Source: Prorocentrum cordatum
Taxonomy: Eukaryota > Sar > Dinophyceae > Prorocentrales > Prorocentraceae
DNA: 64,000 bases
Assembly: GCA_963575745.1 (NCBI GenBank)
Contig: CAUYUJ010015271.1
Coordinates: forward strand, 501,908 to 565,907
Direction of reading: 5' to 3'
The position numbers and the translations under genes are program-made. Shown in pieces: positions 41,137 to 52,400 of this stretch (within the stretch, counting starts at the first letter, position 1; each line of letters opens with the position of its first letter). The notes beneath the pieces were generated by a model that was given only the letters and a program-made list of their open reading frames with translations, made no database searches and was not told the origin of the DNA.

Positions 41137-41440
41137 TCACGAGCTCGACGCGGCGCCGCTTGCCGCGCCATCCGAGAACTGCGAGATCAAGCCGTCAAGC
41201 TTGGCCTTCTCTTGCTCCCGAAACTTCTTGGCGTCCACGCGGGCCTTCTTCGGCGACGCAGAGCACAGATTGATGACCCCGCCGCCGCCGCTCAACTTGC
41301 GCTTCCACACGCCTGGCTCCGCCTTCACTGGCTTGGTCGGGGGGGTGGCTGGCGTCGCCTCTGGCGCGGCCGTTCTCTTTTGGTCACGGCCCAACGTGTT
41401 CTCTTTTGGTTGTGACGTAACGTGCGCTGGTTATCCCAGA
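41137..41440 (-). CDS. Short coding-like exon, unknown
   Basis: Minus-strand frame ending at 41137 and containing KRTAAPEATPATPPTKPVKA, GVWKRKLSGGGGVINLCSAS and PKKARVDAKKFREQEKAKL. It has no ATG and would need a spliced start. Composition (Lys/Ala/Pro, nuclear-signal-like PKKAR) resembles the accessory proteins in the TIR element. It lies 300 bp upstream of the Merlin-like gene on the same strand, so it could be an accessory exon. Confidence 0.35.
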
Positions 41441-41544
41441 GCGCGCGCCATTGTCTGGCACAGCGCCCGCGCAAAGGCGAGCGACTCTTGCGATGCCGTC
41501 GTCGTCGCTAGCTACAGTCTACAATCTACATTTAGCTAAGTAGG

Positions 41545-41745
41545 CACGCGTGAGATGGGGGGGGTCTTATTCAATATCCCCCATCCACGCCCACTGCTGT
41601 GGGCGCGGCGACGACATGCGACGCTGTCTCGTTTATCATCGCACGTCACCCAACCGCGTTCCAAACCAACGGGCCAACGCGACCCTTCTTTGTCGTGAGA
41701 TGGGGGGATCTTAAATAAGATCCCCCTCGTTGGCCACTGCTGCGG
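41545..41745. repeat. Two direct copies of a hairpin-bearing motif, 146 bp apart
   Basis: GTGAGATGGGGGG occurs at about 41550 and 41696. The second is followed by a near-perfect hairpin GGGGATCTTA-AA-TAAGATCCCC; the first has GGTCTTATTCAATATCCCCC. Each is followed by CCACTGCTGTGGG or CCACTGCTGCGGCC. They could be the two ends of a small element, or a duplicated terminator-like hairpin beside the transposase gene. Confidence 0.6.
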
Positions 41746-42582
41746 CCACGGTGGTAAAGTTCGGTTTGATTTCGCTTGGCATTGACGCAATGCCGACGCA
41801 CATGACAACAGGTGGACTATAATGCGTCAGCATTTGCTTTGGTTAGCGGGGCCGCGAGAACGCGTGCCCACCTCGCTGTGCGCCCATGCAACCATTGCGC
41901 TCCAGGGTGCAGCTTCTTTCTCGAGGTATTGCACGGGGTTGGCTGAATGCAGGTTTGCATGGACGGATGTGGGGGAGATGGGCGGTGGTGGCAGAACGGA
42001 TTTCTGCAACCATGCCACTGCATGTTGTTCCCACTCACCCGCTAGGTAACTCTATCGAGCTCTGCCGCTTCCCCGTGCCACGAAACTGCACCGAGACATA
42101 CAACACATGTGCTGGCTATTTGGGCTGTTAGGCAACTGGGTCAGTGGGGAGTGCTAGGGCGTATGTAGGTGCATGTTGGCTCGGAGCTAGACCATTCCGC
42201 TCCAATCGAACATCGACATTCGGGAGGAAGGTCCTTGGGGGTCCCCAAGCTAGCCAACCTGGAACCCCGAACTCCCTAAGGGCGCCAAGCACTGAGCAGC
42301 ATTCGGTGTCCAAGGTCTGGCAACAAACCTGCAGCTCAGGAGGCACGTGAGGGCCCGAAGGATGTGGGGTTCCTTCATGGATCTTGGCTCAGGACACCGC
42401 CGCTGTGGCTGCCCCGCGCCGAGCCAGTCTGCCAAATCTCCCTCTGTCAGGCAGGCCTAGAATCGGGATAAGTCGCCCCAGAGCCTTCAGCAACGCTCTC
42501 CGAGCGTTTCGGGGCGCTCTGGAACGGATGCGGGGCCCCCCCCGGCACATTCTCCAGGACCGCCAAATCTCAGAGACCCCGG
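41746..42582. other. Unassigned sequence
   Basis: Short frames on both strands without motifs. No repeat recognised. Confidence 0.35.
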
Positions 42583-42738
42583 GTTGGTCCGGGCGTGACC
42601 CTCTACAGGAGGAAGATTCAAAGATAGTAGAAAATAGCCTGGGGACGATCTTCCTACCATTGTTAATGATTTTCTGATCTTTTTTGGATTCTTTTCCTTC
42701 TTCCAGAAATCGGCCTGTACGGGGACATGTCCGACCTA
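42583..42738. mobile_element. GTCGGGC MITE, copy C
   Basis: GTTGGTCCGGGCGTGACCCT plus CTACAGGAGGAAGATTC at the left, CCTGTACGGGGACATGTCCG plus ACC at the right, and ATAGCCTGGGGACGAT inside. More diverged than copy B but of the same length. Confidence 0.65.
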
Positions 42739-42982
42739 AGGTTTTTCCTGGTCCGAGGTTGTCCCTGCCCAGGCCTCGTCTCGCCGCTCCGCCAAGCCTC
42801 CTCCCCCTCCGGCCCGCGGCCCGCCCCCCGGGAGGAGGCCCACGACAGCCGGAGCTCCAGTGGGCGGTGTGGAGCCCTGCGGAGTGCCGCTTCGTGGTTC
42901 AGGCCGTGTCCGTGCGAGCCTCGCCGAGCGTCGAGAAAAGACTGACATCGGTGCGCCTCCCACGCCAGGGGCAACGTTAGGG
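42739..42982. other. GC-rich spacer between MITEs C and D
   Basis: Pro/Arg-rich frames on both strands; no supported gene. Confidence 0.3.
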
Positions 42983-43118
42983 TTATGTCGGGCCCGTCCC
43001 TCTACAGGGGGAATATTCAGAAATAGTCAAAAAATATTATGGGGACTATTTTCTAGTTTTTTGTTGACCATTTGGGGGTATTTTTACGCATTTTTTCCTT
43101 ACCTAGGCTCTGCCTAGA
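42983..43118. mobile_element. GTCGGGC MITE, copy D, 3' end lost
   Basis: Begins TTATGTCGGGCCCGTCCCTC plus TACAGGGGGAATATTC, with AATAGTCAAAAAATATTATG inside; the 3' inverted end is not recognisable. The left flank is AACGTTAGGG, the same word that follows copy E. Confidence 0.6.
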
Positions 43119-43216
43119 GGGTTTTTACTCGCTGGGCTTAAAGGGGCCGGGCAGTGTTCCTCGCCCCAGGCGGTTCCCCCAGTATCCGCCCCGCGGTTCC
43201 CCCAGTTGCGCCCCCT
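43119..43216. repeat. GCGGTTCCCCCAG small repeat
   Basis: About three copies of a 25-bp unit, CGGTTCCCCCAGTNNCGCCC, immediately before the pentanucleotide satellite. Confidence 0.6.
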
Positions 43217-43878
43217 GGGTTCACCCAGCTTAGCTAAGCTAAGCTATGCTAAGCTAAGCTTAGCTTAACTTAGCTTAGCTTAGCTTAGCTTATCTCATCT
43301 TAGCTTTGCTTAGCATAGCTTAGCATAGCTTTGCCTAGCCTAGCTTGGCTTAGCTTAGCTTATCTCATATTAGCTTAGCTTAGCTTGGCTTAGCTTGGCT
43401 TAGCTTAGCTTAGCTTAGCCGAGCCTAGCCTAGCCTAGCCTAGCTAAGCTTAGCTTAGCTTAGCCTAGCGCAGCCCAGCGCAGCATAGCGCAGCGCAGCA
43501 TTAACACAACATAGCATAGCATAGCATAGCCAAGCGTAGCATAGCATAGCATAGCATAGCTCAGCATATCATAGCATATCATACCATAGCATAGCATAGC
43601 GCAGCATAGCATAGCATAGCATAGCGTAGCATAGCATTGCTTAGCATAGCACAGCGCAGCATAGCATAGCACATCATAGTATAGCATAGCATAGCGCAGC
43701 ATAACATTTGATATTATAGCATAGCATAGCGCAGCACATCATATCATAGCATAGCATAGCGCAGCATAGCCTAGCATAGCATAGCGCAGCATAGCATAGC
43801 ATAGCATAGCATAGCGCAGCATAGCATAGCACAGCACAGCACAGCATTGCATAGCATAGCATAGCGCAGCACAGCATT
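43217..43878. repeat. 5-bp satellite that changes from TTAGC to CATAG units
   Basis: The first 250 bp are AGCTTAGCTT-type repeats (unit TTAGC, with runs of CCTAG near 43425). From about 43475 the unit becomes ATAGC, with frequent GCGCAGC interruptions roughly every 25-40 bp, and continues to 43878. The unit length stays 5 throughout. The Met/Leu/Cys/Tyr/Ala translation on the minus strand is an artefact of the repeat. Confidence 0.95.
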
Positions 43879-43936
43879 CACTATTGCTGCTGCTAATGTT
43901 GCTTTCCTAGAGGCTCCAACTCCTAGGTAGGGTCGT

Positions 43937-43996
43937 ACTGGGATAATTTTTGTCGTCGAAGATCCTCCTGTTGTAGGGGGACGCGCCCGACTTAAC
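43937..43996. mobile_element. GTCGGGC MITE, 3' half (copy E)
   Basis: TTTTTGTCGTCGAAGATCCT plus CCTGTTGTAGGGGGACGCGC plus CCGACTTAACG matches the right end of the family; the left half is missing or replaced by the pentanucleotide satellite. Confidence 0.6.
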
Positions 43997-45369
43997 GTTA
44001 GGGGGGATAGGCTCAGGGGGGAGGCATCGACCCCAAGTCGCCAATGCTTCTCGCCGGTGTGTGGTCGGCAGCCCGCCGCGCCCAGGGACGTGCGGAGTCG
44101 TTGTCGCGGGCCCATCGCTTGCGTATCGGCGACGTCTCGCCGATTCCATGTCGAGGTTTTTGTTCCCCCACAAGCCAGTCCAGTCGATCACTGCCCCTGA
44201 CCACGTCCTCACCTTTCGCAGCGCCGAGGTCTGCGATCTGCGGTCGGGATCTCATGGTTGGCGTGTCGCTCCCTGGCCCACCACGCTTCGGCGCGACACG
44301 CTATCTAGGTCTCGGCTCCCAGGCGTCAACGTCCCGAGCCGTTCTCAGTCTCCCGCCCCGCGGAGAGGGGCGACACGCTACGTATCCGATTGCACGGCAT
44401 ATCGTTTCACCGGGGCCGCCGCGGTGACAAGCTTAGCAAAAGTTCCTGACCGTAATTATTGGTGCCTCCAACTTGTGGTCCTCTTCTTCCTTGTCCATAT
44501 ATTCCTCTTGCCTTCTCGCTCTCATTGGCGTTGGTGATATCTTGCTCCGTCAATGTTGCTTGCGTCTGGCAGCGTCTGAATGGTCATTACAGTAGGCTCA
44601 CCTAACAAACAAATTGCCTGGCAGGAGGTGCCCCATGGAAGTGTCTCGTCCTCCGATGGGCCCAGAGACCCATGGGGCGTCTTCCGAAGCTCCGAATCCA
44701 CGAACGATGTTCACCTTGATATATTGTGGCAAGTCTTCTTATTGCGTGCACGCTGTATCCCTCTTTTTTCTTATCTTCCTAAGTATCCTCATGCTCCTCC
44801 TCTTCCTGCGTTGGATAAACATACTCATCATCAACACTTGCTTTGCGAGCCGTTGCTACACAATGAAGAATCTCGGGTCAAGCGCAGAACAAGGAGCTTT
44901 ATGCGTAGACGAATTAGGCCTCGTCCGCAGGGGTGGGTCTGCCGCCGCGAGTTTGAATCGTAGGCCTTTGGAGTGATAGCGTTATGCACTGACAGAACTG
45001 CGTTCAGTCAAAACGCACCTGAGCGCAACTGCTGATAAATGCGCGTTGGCTTTGCCTCTGCTCCCACCGCGTAATACTGCTGAGACACCTCGCCTCAGTC
45101 ATGGATTCACAAGGATGGTGCTCAGAGGGGTAGCTTTCCGCCATATTATTCAATCGCTTCGCTCACTCCGCTGGCCCATTTCGCATCACTGTGGCTGCGA
45201 GGTGGTGTGCTCGTGCCCGGGGGGAACGGTAGGGCAGGCAGGACGGTCTTCGAGGAGATTCTTGGAGATGTGACTCGCACTCTGTCAAAGAGAGCCTGTC
45301 GACTGCCCCAGAGGGCGCCAAGATGGTTCAAGAGAGCTCCAGCAGAGTTTCGAGACGTACCTGGGTTGT
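43997..45369. other. Unassigned sequence
   Basis: Open frames of 75-160 codons occur (for example plus 44061-44537 and 44580-44963) but none shows a recognised motif, and frame shadows are equally long. A hydrophobic run (FFLIFLSILMLLLFLRWI, about 44760-44815) could be a membrane segment if expressed. I make no gene call. Confidence 0.3.
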
Positions 45370-45960
45370 GGGTCAAAGTCCTCATGGATGCTTCTTGGGG
45401 CCTCTTCGGAGGGAGCCTCTGGGGAGCAGTTTCGAGGCCTCGTGGGAGTCTTATGGGGGCTTCTTGGCGGCCTCTTGGGGCTTCCTGGGCGCCTGTTGGG
45501 AGTCTTGGGAGCCTCTTGTGTGCCTCTTGGGGGTCTCTTGTGGCCTCGGCCTCTTGGTTGGTCTCTTGGGGGGCTCTGTGGGCATCCTGGGCGCCTCTTT
45601 GGGCCGAGAGCTCGACATGTCTGTTCGGGCTCCCCCTCTGGGCCCCTTCTTGGGGCCATCCTGGGGCCGTCTTGGAGGCCTCTTGGACCGTCGTAGGGCC
45701 ATATTGGGCCATTTGGGGACCCTCTAAGCCGTCTTGGAGCGATCTTGGGGCCTTTTGGGCCGTCCAGGGTGGTCGGCAGCTCGAAAAGGCTGTACTGCCA
45801 GAATCGTCCGAAAACCTTGGCAAAATCAATGACTTTTGTGTCTTCGCGGCCTCTCGAAGTCCTCTTGGAACCCTCCTGGAGCGTCTTGGGCGCTTCTTGG
45901 GCCGTCTTGGGACCAACTTGGGCCATCTTGGAACGCTATTGGCCTGAGGCCGCGGGGCGT
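45370..45960. repeat. 10-11-bp G-rich array, copy C
   Basis: Same family as 1-540 and 17130-18960. Cores at 45463, 45474, 45484, 45495, 45504, 45515, 45526 and 45537: 74 bp in 7 steps, or 10.6 bp per unit. Confidence 0.85.
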
Positions 45961-46228
45961 GCCACCCTTTTGGCGCCTCATTGGAGCTCTCGGGGGGCCC
46001 CCAAGGCCGCGCGCGGGAGTTCCGGCATCTCTGACCCGACCTTGCCGGGACTTGCCAGGACCTCACTGGTACACTTTTCGGCCGGAGACCCCCAGTGGCC
46101 GCCATGCGCGCGCGAACTACAGAAGCATTCTTAAGCTCTTACCAGAGATTTGAGCACGCCTCTGGCCCGTTGGGCCGGTGAATTTCAATCGAGCGATCCC
46201 TGGGATCAAATTTTCATAATTAGCCTGA

Positions 46229-47155
46229 CGAAGGACCCAACCATATGCAGCTGCGAGTGCCGCATTGTGGTTACCGCTTTCGGTGGAGCTCCCAATGGGG
46301 CCACGAAGCGTGCGAGGGGTGCGCCGAAATCGGTGGAGCGGACGCATGCGGACCCTGCCACTGGAGCCTTCGGTGGAGCTCCGTATGGGGCCACGAAGCG
46401 CTGTCCTGAGTGGCGTTGACGCATGCGGACCCTGCCACTGGAGCCTTCGGTGGAGCTCCGTATGGGGCCACGAAGCACTGTCCTTGGTGGCGGTGACGCA
46501 TGCGGACCCTGCCACTGGAGCCTTCGGTGGAGCCCCGTATGGGGTCACGAAACGCTGTCCTGGGTGGCGGTGACGCATGCGGACCCTGCCACTGGAGCCT
46601 TCCGTGGAGCCCCGTATGGGGCCACGAAGCGCTGCCCTGGGTGGCGGTGACGCATGCGGGCCCTGCCGCTGGAGCCTTTGGTGGAGCTCCGTATGGGGCC
46701 ACGAAGCGCTGTCCTGGGTGACGGTGACGCATGCGGACCCTACCACTGGAGCCTTCGGTGGAGCTCCCTATGGGGCCACGAAGCGCTGTCCTGTGGCGGT
46801 GACGCATGCGGACCCTGCCACTGGAGCCTTCGGTGGAGCTCCCTATGGGGCCACGAAGCGCTGTCCTGGGTGGCGGTGACGCATGCGGACCCTACCACTG
46901 GAGCCTTCGGTGGAGCTCCCTATGGGGCCACGAAGCGCTGTCCTGTGGCGGTGACGCATGCGGACCCTGCCACTGGAGCCTTCGGTGGAGCTCCCTATGG
47001 GGCCACGAAACGCTGTCCTGGGTGGGTGAAACGCAGGGAGGTGACGAGGCGGTTGGAAGGAGGAGGGGGAGGAGGAGGAGGAGGAGGAGGAGGAGGAGGA
47101 GAGGAGAGGAGGGGGAGACGTGGGGACCGTTTCTTCAAAACGAGGACCCAACACC
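46229..47155 (+). mobile_element. Satellite-bearing element E3 (77-bp units)
   Basis: Left end CGAAGGACCCAACCATATGC (46229), then about nine tandem units of 77 bp (for example GACGCATGCGG at 46418, 46495 and 46572), with some 72-bp variants. These are followed by CTGGGTGGGTGAAACGCAGG, a GGAGGA microsatellite (47058-47105) and the right end TTCAAAACGAGGACCCAACA (47135-47154). Compared with the 90-bp unit of E1/E2 it lacks the GTGAGGGGTGTGCCG segment. Since 77 is not a multiple of 3, the unit is not under coding constraint. Confidence 0.85.
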
Positions 47156-47995
47156 ACAGGATTGTTGGGGCGGAAACAAAACAGCATCGCGAAAAATCAC
47201 GACGACTCCTAGACGCAATCGTTCTGATCTTTTGCTGCATTTCTCGGGCCGCAACGACCTGTGATGGTTCCGAGGCCCGACGCCCGCATCCCAGAGGTCT
47301 CGCACCCAGCCATTTTTGGGTGGCGCGAATCCGCCTAGATCAGATCCACGCCTGCCACTGGCCGTCCCCGAACTCCGGATCCGCCGTGCTTTGGTTAATT
47401 TCCCGACTCGAGCCCGTGCCGGACATGCACAGAAAACAATGCGAAAAAGTAGGGCGGCATGTTTTGTTGCATCTTCCCCCTCATCAAAATAAGGCGGAGA
47501 TGGCCGCAGAGGTATTGCGGAAAAACAGCGACGGCACAGCTGGGCGGAAATCTACACCAACAGTAGGGTGTCAGGGCAAAGCAGGGCGCTTGAACAGTAG
47601 GGTGGCATTTTCCACCCTATTTCCGAAATCCCCCAACGTTTGGCGGATCAGAGGTCGTATGACGCCATGGCGCTACGTTGACGCTGTGCTGCAATGGTGG
47701 CGCTGCCGTGCAACGGCGACGGCCTGTGACGTCCGTATCAAGACGACCCCGATATCTCGACATGCGTCCAGAAACAAGTCAATGCCAACGGTATTCACTC
47801 GACGACTGCACGCGCGAAACGACCGCCCAGAGCCCGGCGGAGCAGAGATCGGGGCCGCCCTCGCTGCGGCCTCTGGTCGGCACGCCTGCGCGCCGGGCTC
47901 CGGAGCCCGAGGACCCGCCGCGTGCGCTCCCCACTGGGGGGCGGCCCCCGACGGCGGGGGGACCACATGGTTTTCTGGTGAGTCGGTGGGGCTCT
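47156..47995. other. Unassigned sequence
   Basis: An open plus frame continues through this stretch from the E3 array but shows no motif. The word AGTAGGG(T/C)GG(C/T) recurs at about 47449, 47561 and 47595. No gene supported. Confidence 0.35.
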
Positions 47996-48212
47996 CCTCC
48001 TCCTCCTCCTCCTCCTCCTCCTCCTCCTCCTCCTCCTCCTCCTCCCCTTCCTCCTCCTCCTCCTCCTCCTCCTCCTCCTCCTCCTCCTCCTCCTCCTCCT
48101 CTCTCCCTCCTCCTCCTCCTCCTCCCTCCCTCCTCCTCCTCCTCCTCCTCCTCCTCTCCTCCCCCCCCCCCTCCTCCTCCGCCTCCTCCTCCTCCGCCTC
48201 CTTTTTTGCTGG
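47996..48212. repeat. (CTC)n microsatellite
   Basis: About 210 bp of CTC/TCC repeats with CTCTCCC and a C10 interruption. Confidence 0.95.
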
Positions 48213-49380
48213 AGGCATGCTGCAAGCGACGCTAAAGAGATGAACACAGTACAATTAGAAAAACACCCGTCCCACTCTCCGGCCATCAGGTCTGACGGCT
48301 GGAGCGTTGCTTCTTGGGTGTTTCAGCCCGGACTTCTGCGCGAGCCTCCTTTCTCGGGAATCCAGTGCATCCAGCGCGTCAGTTTCTTCCTGCGACATGG
48401 GGTGACAATTGTCAAGACACCAGTCTCTGCACCGGGTCGGTCCTTCGGTCCTCCGCCTCCTCCTCCTCCTCCTCCTCCTCCTCCTCCTCCTCCTCCTGAG
48501 TCGGTGGGGCCTCGGGGCTCTCAGGCGTTTCGGCGGCTCCTGGCGCTCCTCTTGCCTCGGGGTGCGTTCTGGCAGTTACGCCTCGCGGGGAGCTCGGGGG
48601 CTGCAAATCGGGGGGTGATGACCAGGGGGGGGGGATATCATGGCGGGGGCCATGATATTTCCCCAGATTTCATGGCGCCCCTGCTTATTTCATTACGTCC
48701 CTGGCCCCCCCGCTGGGACGCGCACACATGCCGCCGGTCATGATTTGCACCCCCCCCTCTTGGATACCCCCCTCTTGGCCGCTCCCGAAGAGCGTTTCGG
48801 GCTCTGCCCGCACGGTCCCGAGCGGCAGCAGGAGGCCCGAGATGTGGATGGGGGGGCCACGAGCACTCGGAGGGGGGCCGGCGTGGTAGGTCCAGGGATT
48901 CGGGGTGACCGCATCGTTGTGGGAGTTGGGTGGTTCTCAGCGGATTCTTCTGGCGATTCAGGCCTCCAAGGTCCGAAGGCGTGCAATGACGGGCCGTGCG
49001 GTGAGGTCGTTGGGGTTTCCGAGGTCGCCAGGTGATTCGCCACTGCACCATTCTGGGACCCCAAATCTTCCGCCTTGACCCCAATCGATTGTGAGACAAG
49101 TCGAACCGAGAGTTGCGACGATTCGGCGGATGTTCGAATGCTACAGCTTTCGCGGCACAAGGCCGCTCTCCATGAACGCTTGAATGGAAATTGGTTGCGG
49201 TCGCATACTTATGTTGCTACCCGCATGCTGCTGCTCACGTGCCAGACTCGATTAACACGCTCATGCAAAGAAACAGGCCCCAAGCCTCCCTACCTTTGCA
49301 CCCCTCCCCCTCCCTCTCCGCCGTCGTCACAGAGGTCCCGACCTTGTACCATGGTGCAGTTTTTCGCCCTGGCTCTAGAA
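48213..49380. other. Unassigned, with a (CTC)n and a small hairpin
   Basis: (CTC)n at about 48458-48497. A perfect 10-bp-stem hairpin, ATATCATGGC-GGGG-GCCATGATAT, lies at 48635-48658. Open frames lack motifs. Confidence 0.5.
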
Positions 49381-49540
49381 TTAAGTCGGGCCCGTCCCTC
49401 TACAGGAGGAATATTCAAAAATAGTGAAAAATAGTCTGGCGACTTTTTTATAGTATTTCCTGACCATTGTGGACTATTGTTTGGGTATTTCTTAATTCTC
49501 GTCGAAAATCCCCCTGCAGGGGGACACGCAAGTCTAGTAC
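49381..49540. mobile_element. GTCGGGC MITE, copy F
   Basis: Runs from TTAAGTCGGGCCCGTCCCTC plus TACAGGAGGAATATTC to ATCCCCCTGCAGGGGGACAC plus GCAAGTCTAG, with ATAGTCTGGCGAC inside. About 158 bp, as in copy B. Confidence 0.75.
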
Positions 49541-49690
49541 TGATTGCCCCGGAGCTCGAGAACGGGCCCCGCAGAGGCTGAAGTCGAGGAGAAAACAGCG
49601 GGCAGTCGTGTCGTCGGAGGTCTGGGCGCCCGCCTCCCCCGTTCCCTCCGCTTCCCCACCGTTGCCGCCGCGGAGCATGCTGCCAGACCG

Positions 49691-49985
49691 AGGAGGAGGA
49701 GGAGGAGGAGGAGGAGGAGGAGGAGGAGGAGGAGGAGGAGGAGGAGGAGGAGGAGGAGGAGAGGAGGAGGAGGAGGAGGAGGAGGAGGAGGAGGAGGAGG
49801 AGGAGGAGGAGGAGGAGGAGGAGGAGGAGGAGGAGGAGGGGAGGAGGAGGAGGAGGAGGAGGAGGAGGAGGAGGAGAGGGAGGAGGAGAGGGAGGAGGGG
49901 GAGGAGGAGTGAGGAGGAGGAGGAGGAGGAGGAGGAGGAGGAGGAGGAGGAGGAGGAGGAGGAGGAGGAGGAGGAGGGGGGAGGG
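49691..49985. repeat. (GGA)n microsatellite, about 295 bp
   Basis: Nearly pure GAGGAG with a few GAGAGGGAG breaks around 49870-49915. The Glu/Gly/Arg translations are artefacts. Confidence 0.95.
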
Positions 49986-50780
49986 GATGAGAACCCTCAT
50001 GCGAAAAAACAGCCCCCCCCTGCGTCAGGCCCTCCAGTGATGGAGCCTCTAGCGTCCCCGGACAGAAACGGCGAGTTCTGTGCCAGAGGGGCCAGTTTCG
50101 GCTGTTCTTGTGGCCGTCCATCGGTGAGATCGGCAGTCTGGCTGGCAAGCGTCTCCTCCAACCAGGCATTGTTTAGCACTGGGGCCGTTCACTGACTGTT
50201 TTCCCCCAGGACTGTTCACAATGTCTGCCCCCCAAGTGCTTAGCATATGCGCCTATCGTGCGTCAGGCTGGGCCATCATGCTGTTCGTTGCCATCCTCCC
50301 TCTCCAACAAAAACAGCCTGGCCGACAACCGTTTCCTAATTGTCTCCTCCGGTCGCACATCATGAGAGCCTTGTGTACCCTCGTAATCCCGTCTTCAGAG
50401 TGCACTAGCGTCAAGCAGCGTCTGGTATTCGACGAGATTGGGACGATTTAGCGTGCATCGGTTAGCGTCGATTTAGCGTCGACTAACCAATGGAACGCAT
50501 TAACAACCCCCTTGTGTTACCGCTAGCACCCAAACGTAATTAACTGTGGAGGGGGGACTTCGCCGAAATGACCACCCCCTGATGCGTCAGTGCGGTGGAG
50601 GCGTTTGTTCAGGAATGCGCCCAGGATGCCCCTGACCCTGGAGGACTCCTTATCTAATGAGGGCGGCGGTAATATCCACGGCCGATCCACGATTGGAGTT
50701 CCACTGGCTTCCAGACCCTGGATTCCTTATCCAAGGGTTCCTTATCCGATGCCCACGCCGTGCACCAAGTTAAATAATCG
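49986..50780. other. Unassigned sequence
   Basis: A short frame 50221-50451 (MSAPQVLSICAYRASGWAIM) has no recognised domain. GATTTAGCGT is repeated near 50445-50475. No gene supported. Confidence 0.35.
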
Positions 50781-50963
50781 TGGGGGGGGGGCGGGGGGGG
50801 GGGGGGGCGGGATCGTGGCCCCGGGAGTGCCCGAGCACCGCTATTTCCCACGGATCGTGGCCCTGGGAGCGCGGGCGCCGTGCAATTTGCAAGGATCGTG
50901 TCCTGGAGGGTTTCTCCGAAGAGCTTAGGCGACTCCTCCTCCTCCTCCTCCTCCTCCTCCTCG

Positions 50964-51025
<62 letters not shown>

Positions 51026-51056
51026 GTCATCGTCATCATCATCGTCATCGTTATCG

Positions 51057-51093
<37 letters not shown>

Positions 51094-52400
51094 TCATCAT
51101 CATCATCTCATCATCATCATCATATCATCATCATCAGCATCATCATCATCATCATCATCATCCATCTCCTCCTCTCCTCCTCCTCCTCCATCTCCTCCTC
51201 CCCCTCCTCCTCCTCCTCCTCCTCCTCCTCCTCCTCCTCCTCCTCCTCCTCATCCCCCTCCTCCCCCTTGTTTGGTCGCCTACGGCCCGGGGGGAAACCG
51301 TGCACGTGTCCTGGGAGCGCGGGCGCAGCGCAATTGACAAGGGATCCTTCGGCAACTTGCAGGAGTCCGAAGGAATCCTTCCCATAAGCCCTTCAGGATT
51401 CACCATGGGCTCCGCCGGGAACTTCGGGAGCCCTCCCGAATCTGGAAGGGGCACGCGAGAGGCCTTTTGGACATCCGAAGGAACCCTCCAGTACCCTTAC
51501 AAATCCTGCAGGAGTTTGCAGCAAACCTCCTCTTCCTCCTGCTCCTCCTCCCCAGAGACGCCTGGAAGCGTCTCAGCGAAGGAATCCTCAGGGCTCCTTC
51601 GGGAACCCACAGACATCTTTTGGAATATCGGGCAATCTGTTGGTGCCCCACGAAACCAAGCGGAGCTTTCGCGGCCGCGGACACACTAAAATGCACGATG
51701 GACCATGGCCCCTGAAGCGCGGACTCAGCGTAATGTACCAGGTATCCTGGCCATGGGAGCGCGGGCGCAGCGTAATAAACGGGAGCGTGGCTTTGGGAGT
51801 GCCCAGGCATTTTTATGTTCAATGGACCGTGGCCTTGAAAGAGCGGGCGCCGTGCAGTTGCAAGGGTCAAGCCCTAGGGATCAGTCAGCAACCTGCAGGA
51901 ATCCGAAGGAATCATTCCAGGACTCCTTCAGGAATCAGTATTGATTCCTCCAGGATTCCTTCATTCAGGACTCCTTCATTCCGAAACCCGCCAGAATTCG
52001 GCAGGGCCCACAGAAAACATGGAGGAAAGTTTGAGGAACCTTCAGGGATCGGCACGAAGCCTACCAGGAATCGGCAGCACACTTGCAGGAATCCTCAGGG
52101 ACCCTTCGGGAGACCCACAAGACTTCCCAGGAATCGGTTCGAGTCTTGGGGAATCGTGCGGGGCCCGGCGGATCTCTCGCGGCAGCGGGCATGATGTAGT
52201 GCACTGCGGATCCTGCCCCTGGGGGCGCGAAAGCCGCGCACCTTGCGAGGAATCCTAGCCATGGGAGCGCGGGCGCAGCGCAATTTGCCAGGGAGCGTGG
52301 CCCTGGGAGTGCGCAGGCACCGCTGTTACCCATGGATCGTGGCCTTGGGAGCGCGGGCGCAGTGCAGTTTGCAAGGATCGTGTCTTGGGAGCGCGGATGC
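50781..52400. repeat. Dispersed GTGGCCCTGGGAGCGCGGGC modules
   Basis: Copies of ATCGTGGCCCTGGGAGCGCG followed by GGCGCAGTGCAATTTGCAAG occur at about 50813, 50855, 51309, 51698, 51740, 51788, 52195, 52260 and 52335. The length is 40-65 bp with truncations, alternating with the GGAATCC array and flanking the microsatellite MITE. Confidence 0.75.
50901..51306. mobile_element. MITE-like element with a microsatellite core, copy 2
   Basis: The left end TGGAGGGTTTCTCCGAAGAG plus CTTAGGCGAC and the right end GGTCGCCTACGGCCCGGGGG plus GAAACCGTGCAC match copy 1 at 19437-19630. The core here is about 330 bp of CTC, then ATC/ATG, then CTC repeats. The ends are imperfect inverted repeats, so the unit is a carrier of microsatellite DNA. 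Confidence 0.7.

Noticed and set aside
43460-43877. Met/Leu/Cys/Tyr/Ala-rich minus-strand frames
   Set aside because: Direct translation of the ATAGC satellite.
44061-44963. Possible membrane or secreted protein genes
   Set aside because: Frames are short, overlap equally long shadows and show no motif beyond one hydrophobic run.
47673-48254. Glu-rich or Ser-rich proteins over 47996-48212 and 49691-49985
   Set aside because: Translations of CTC/GGA microsatellites with no flanking coding evidence.
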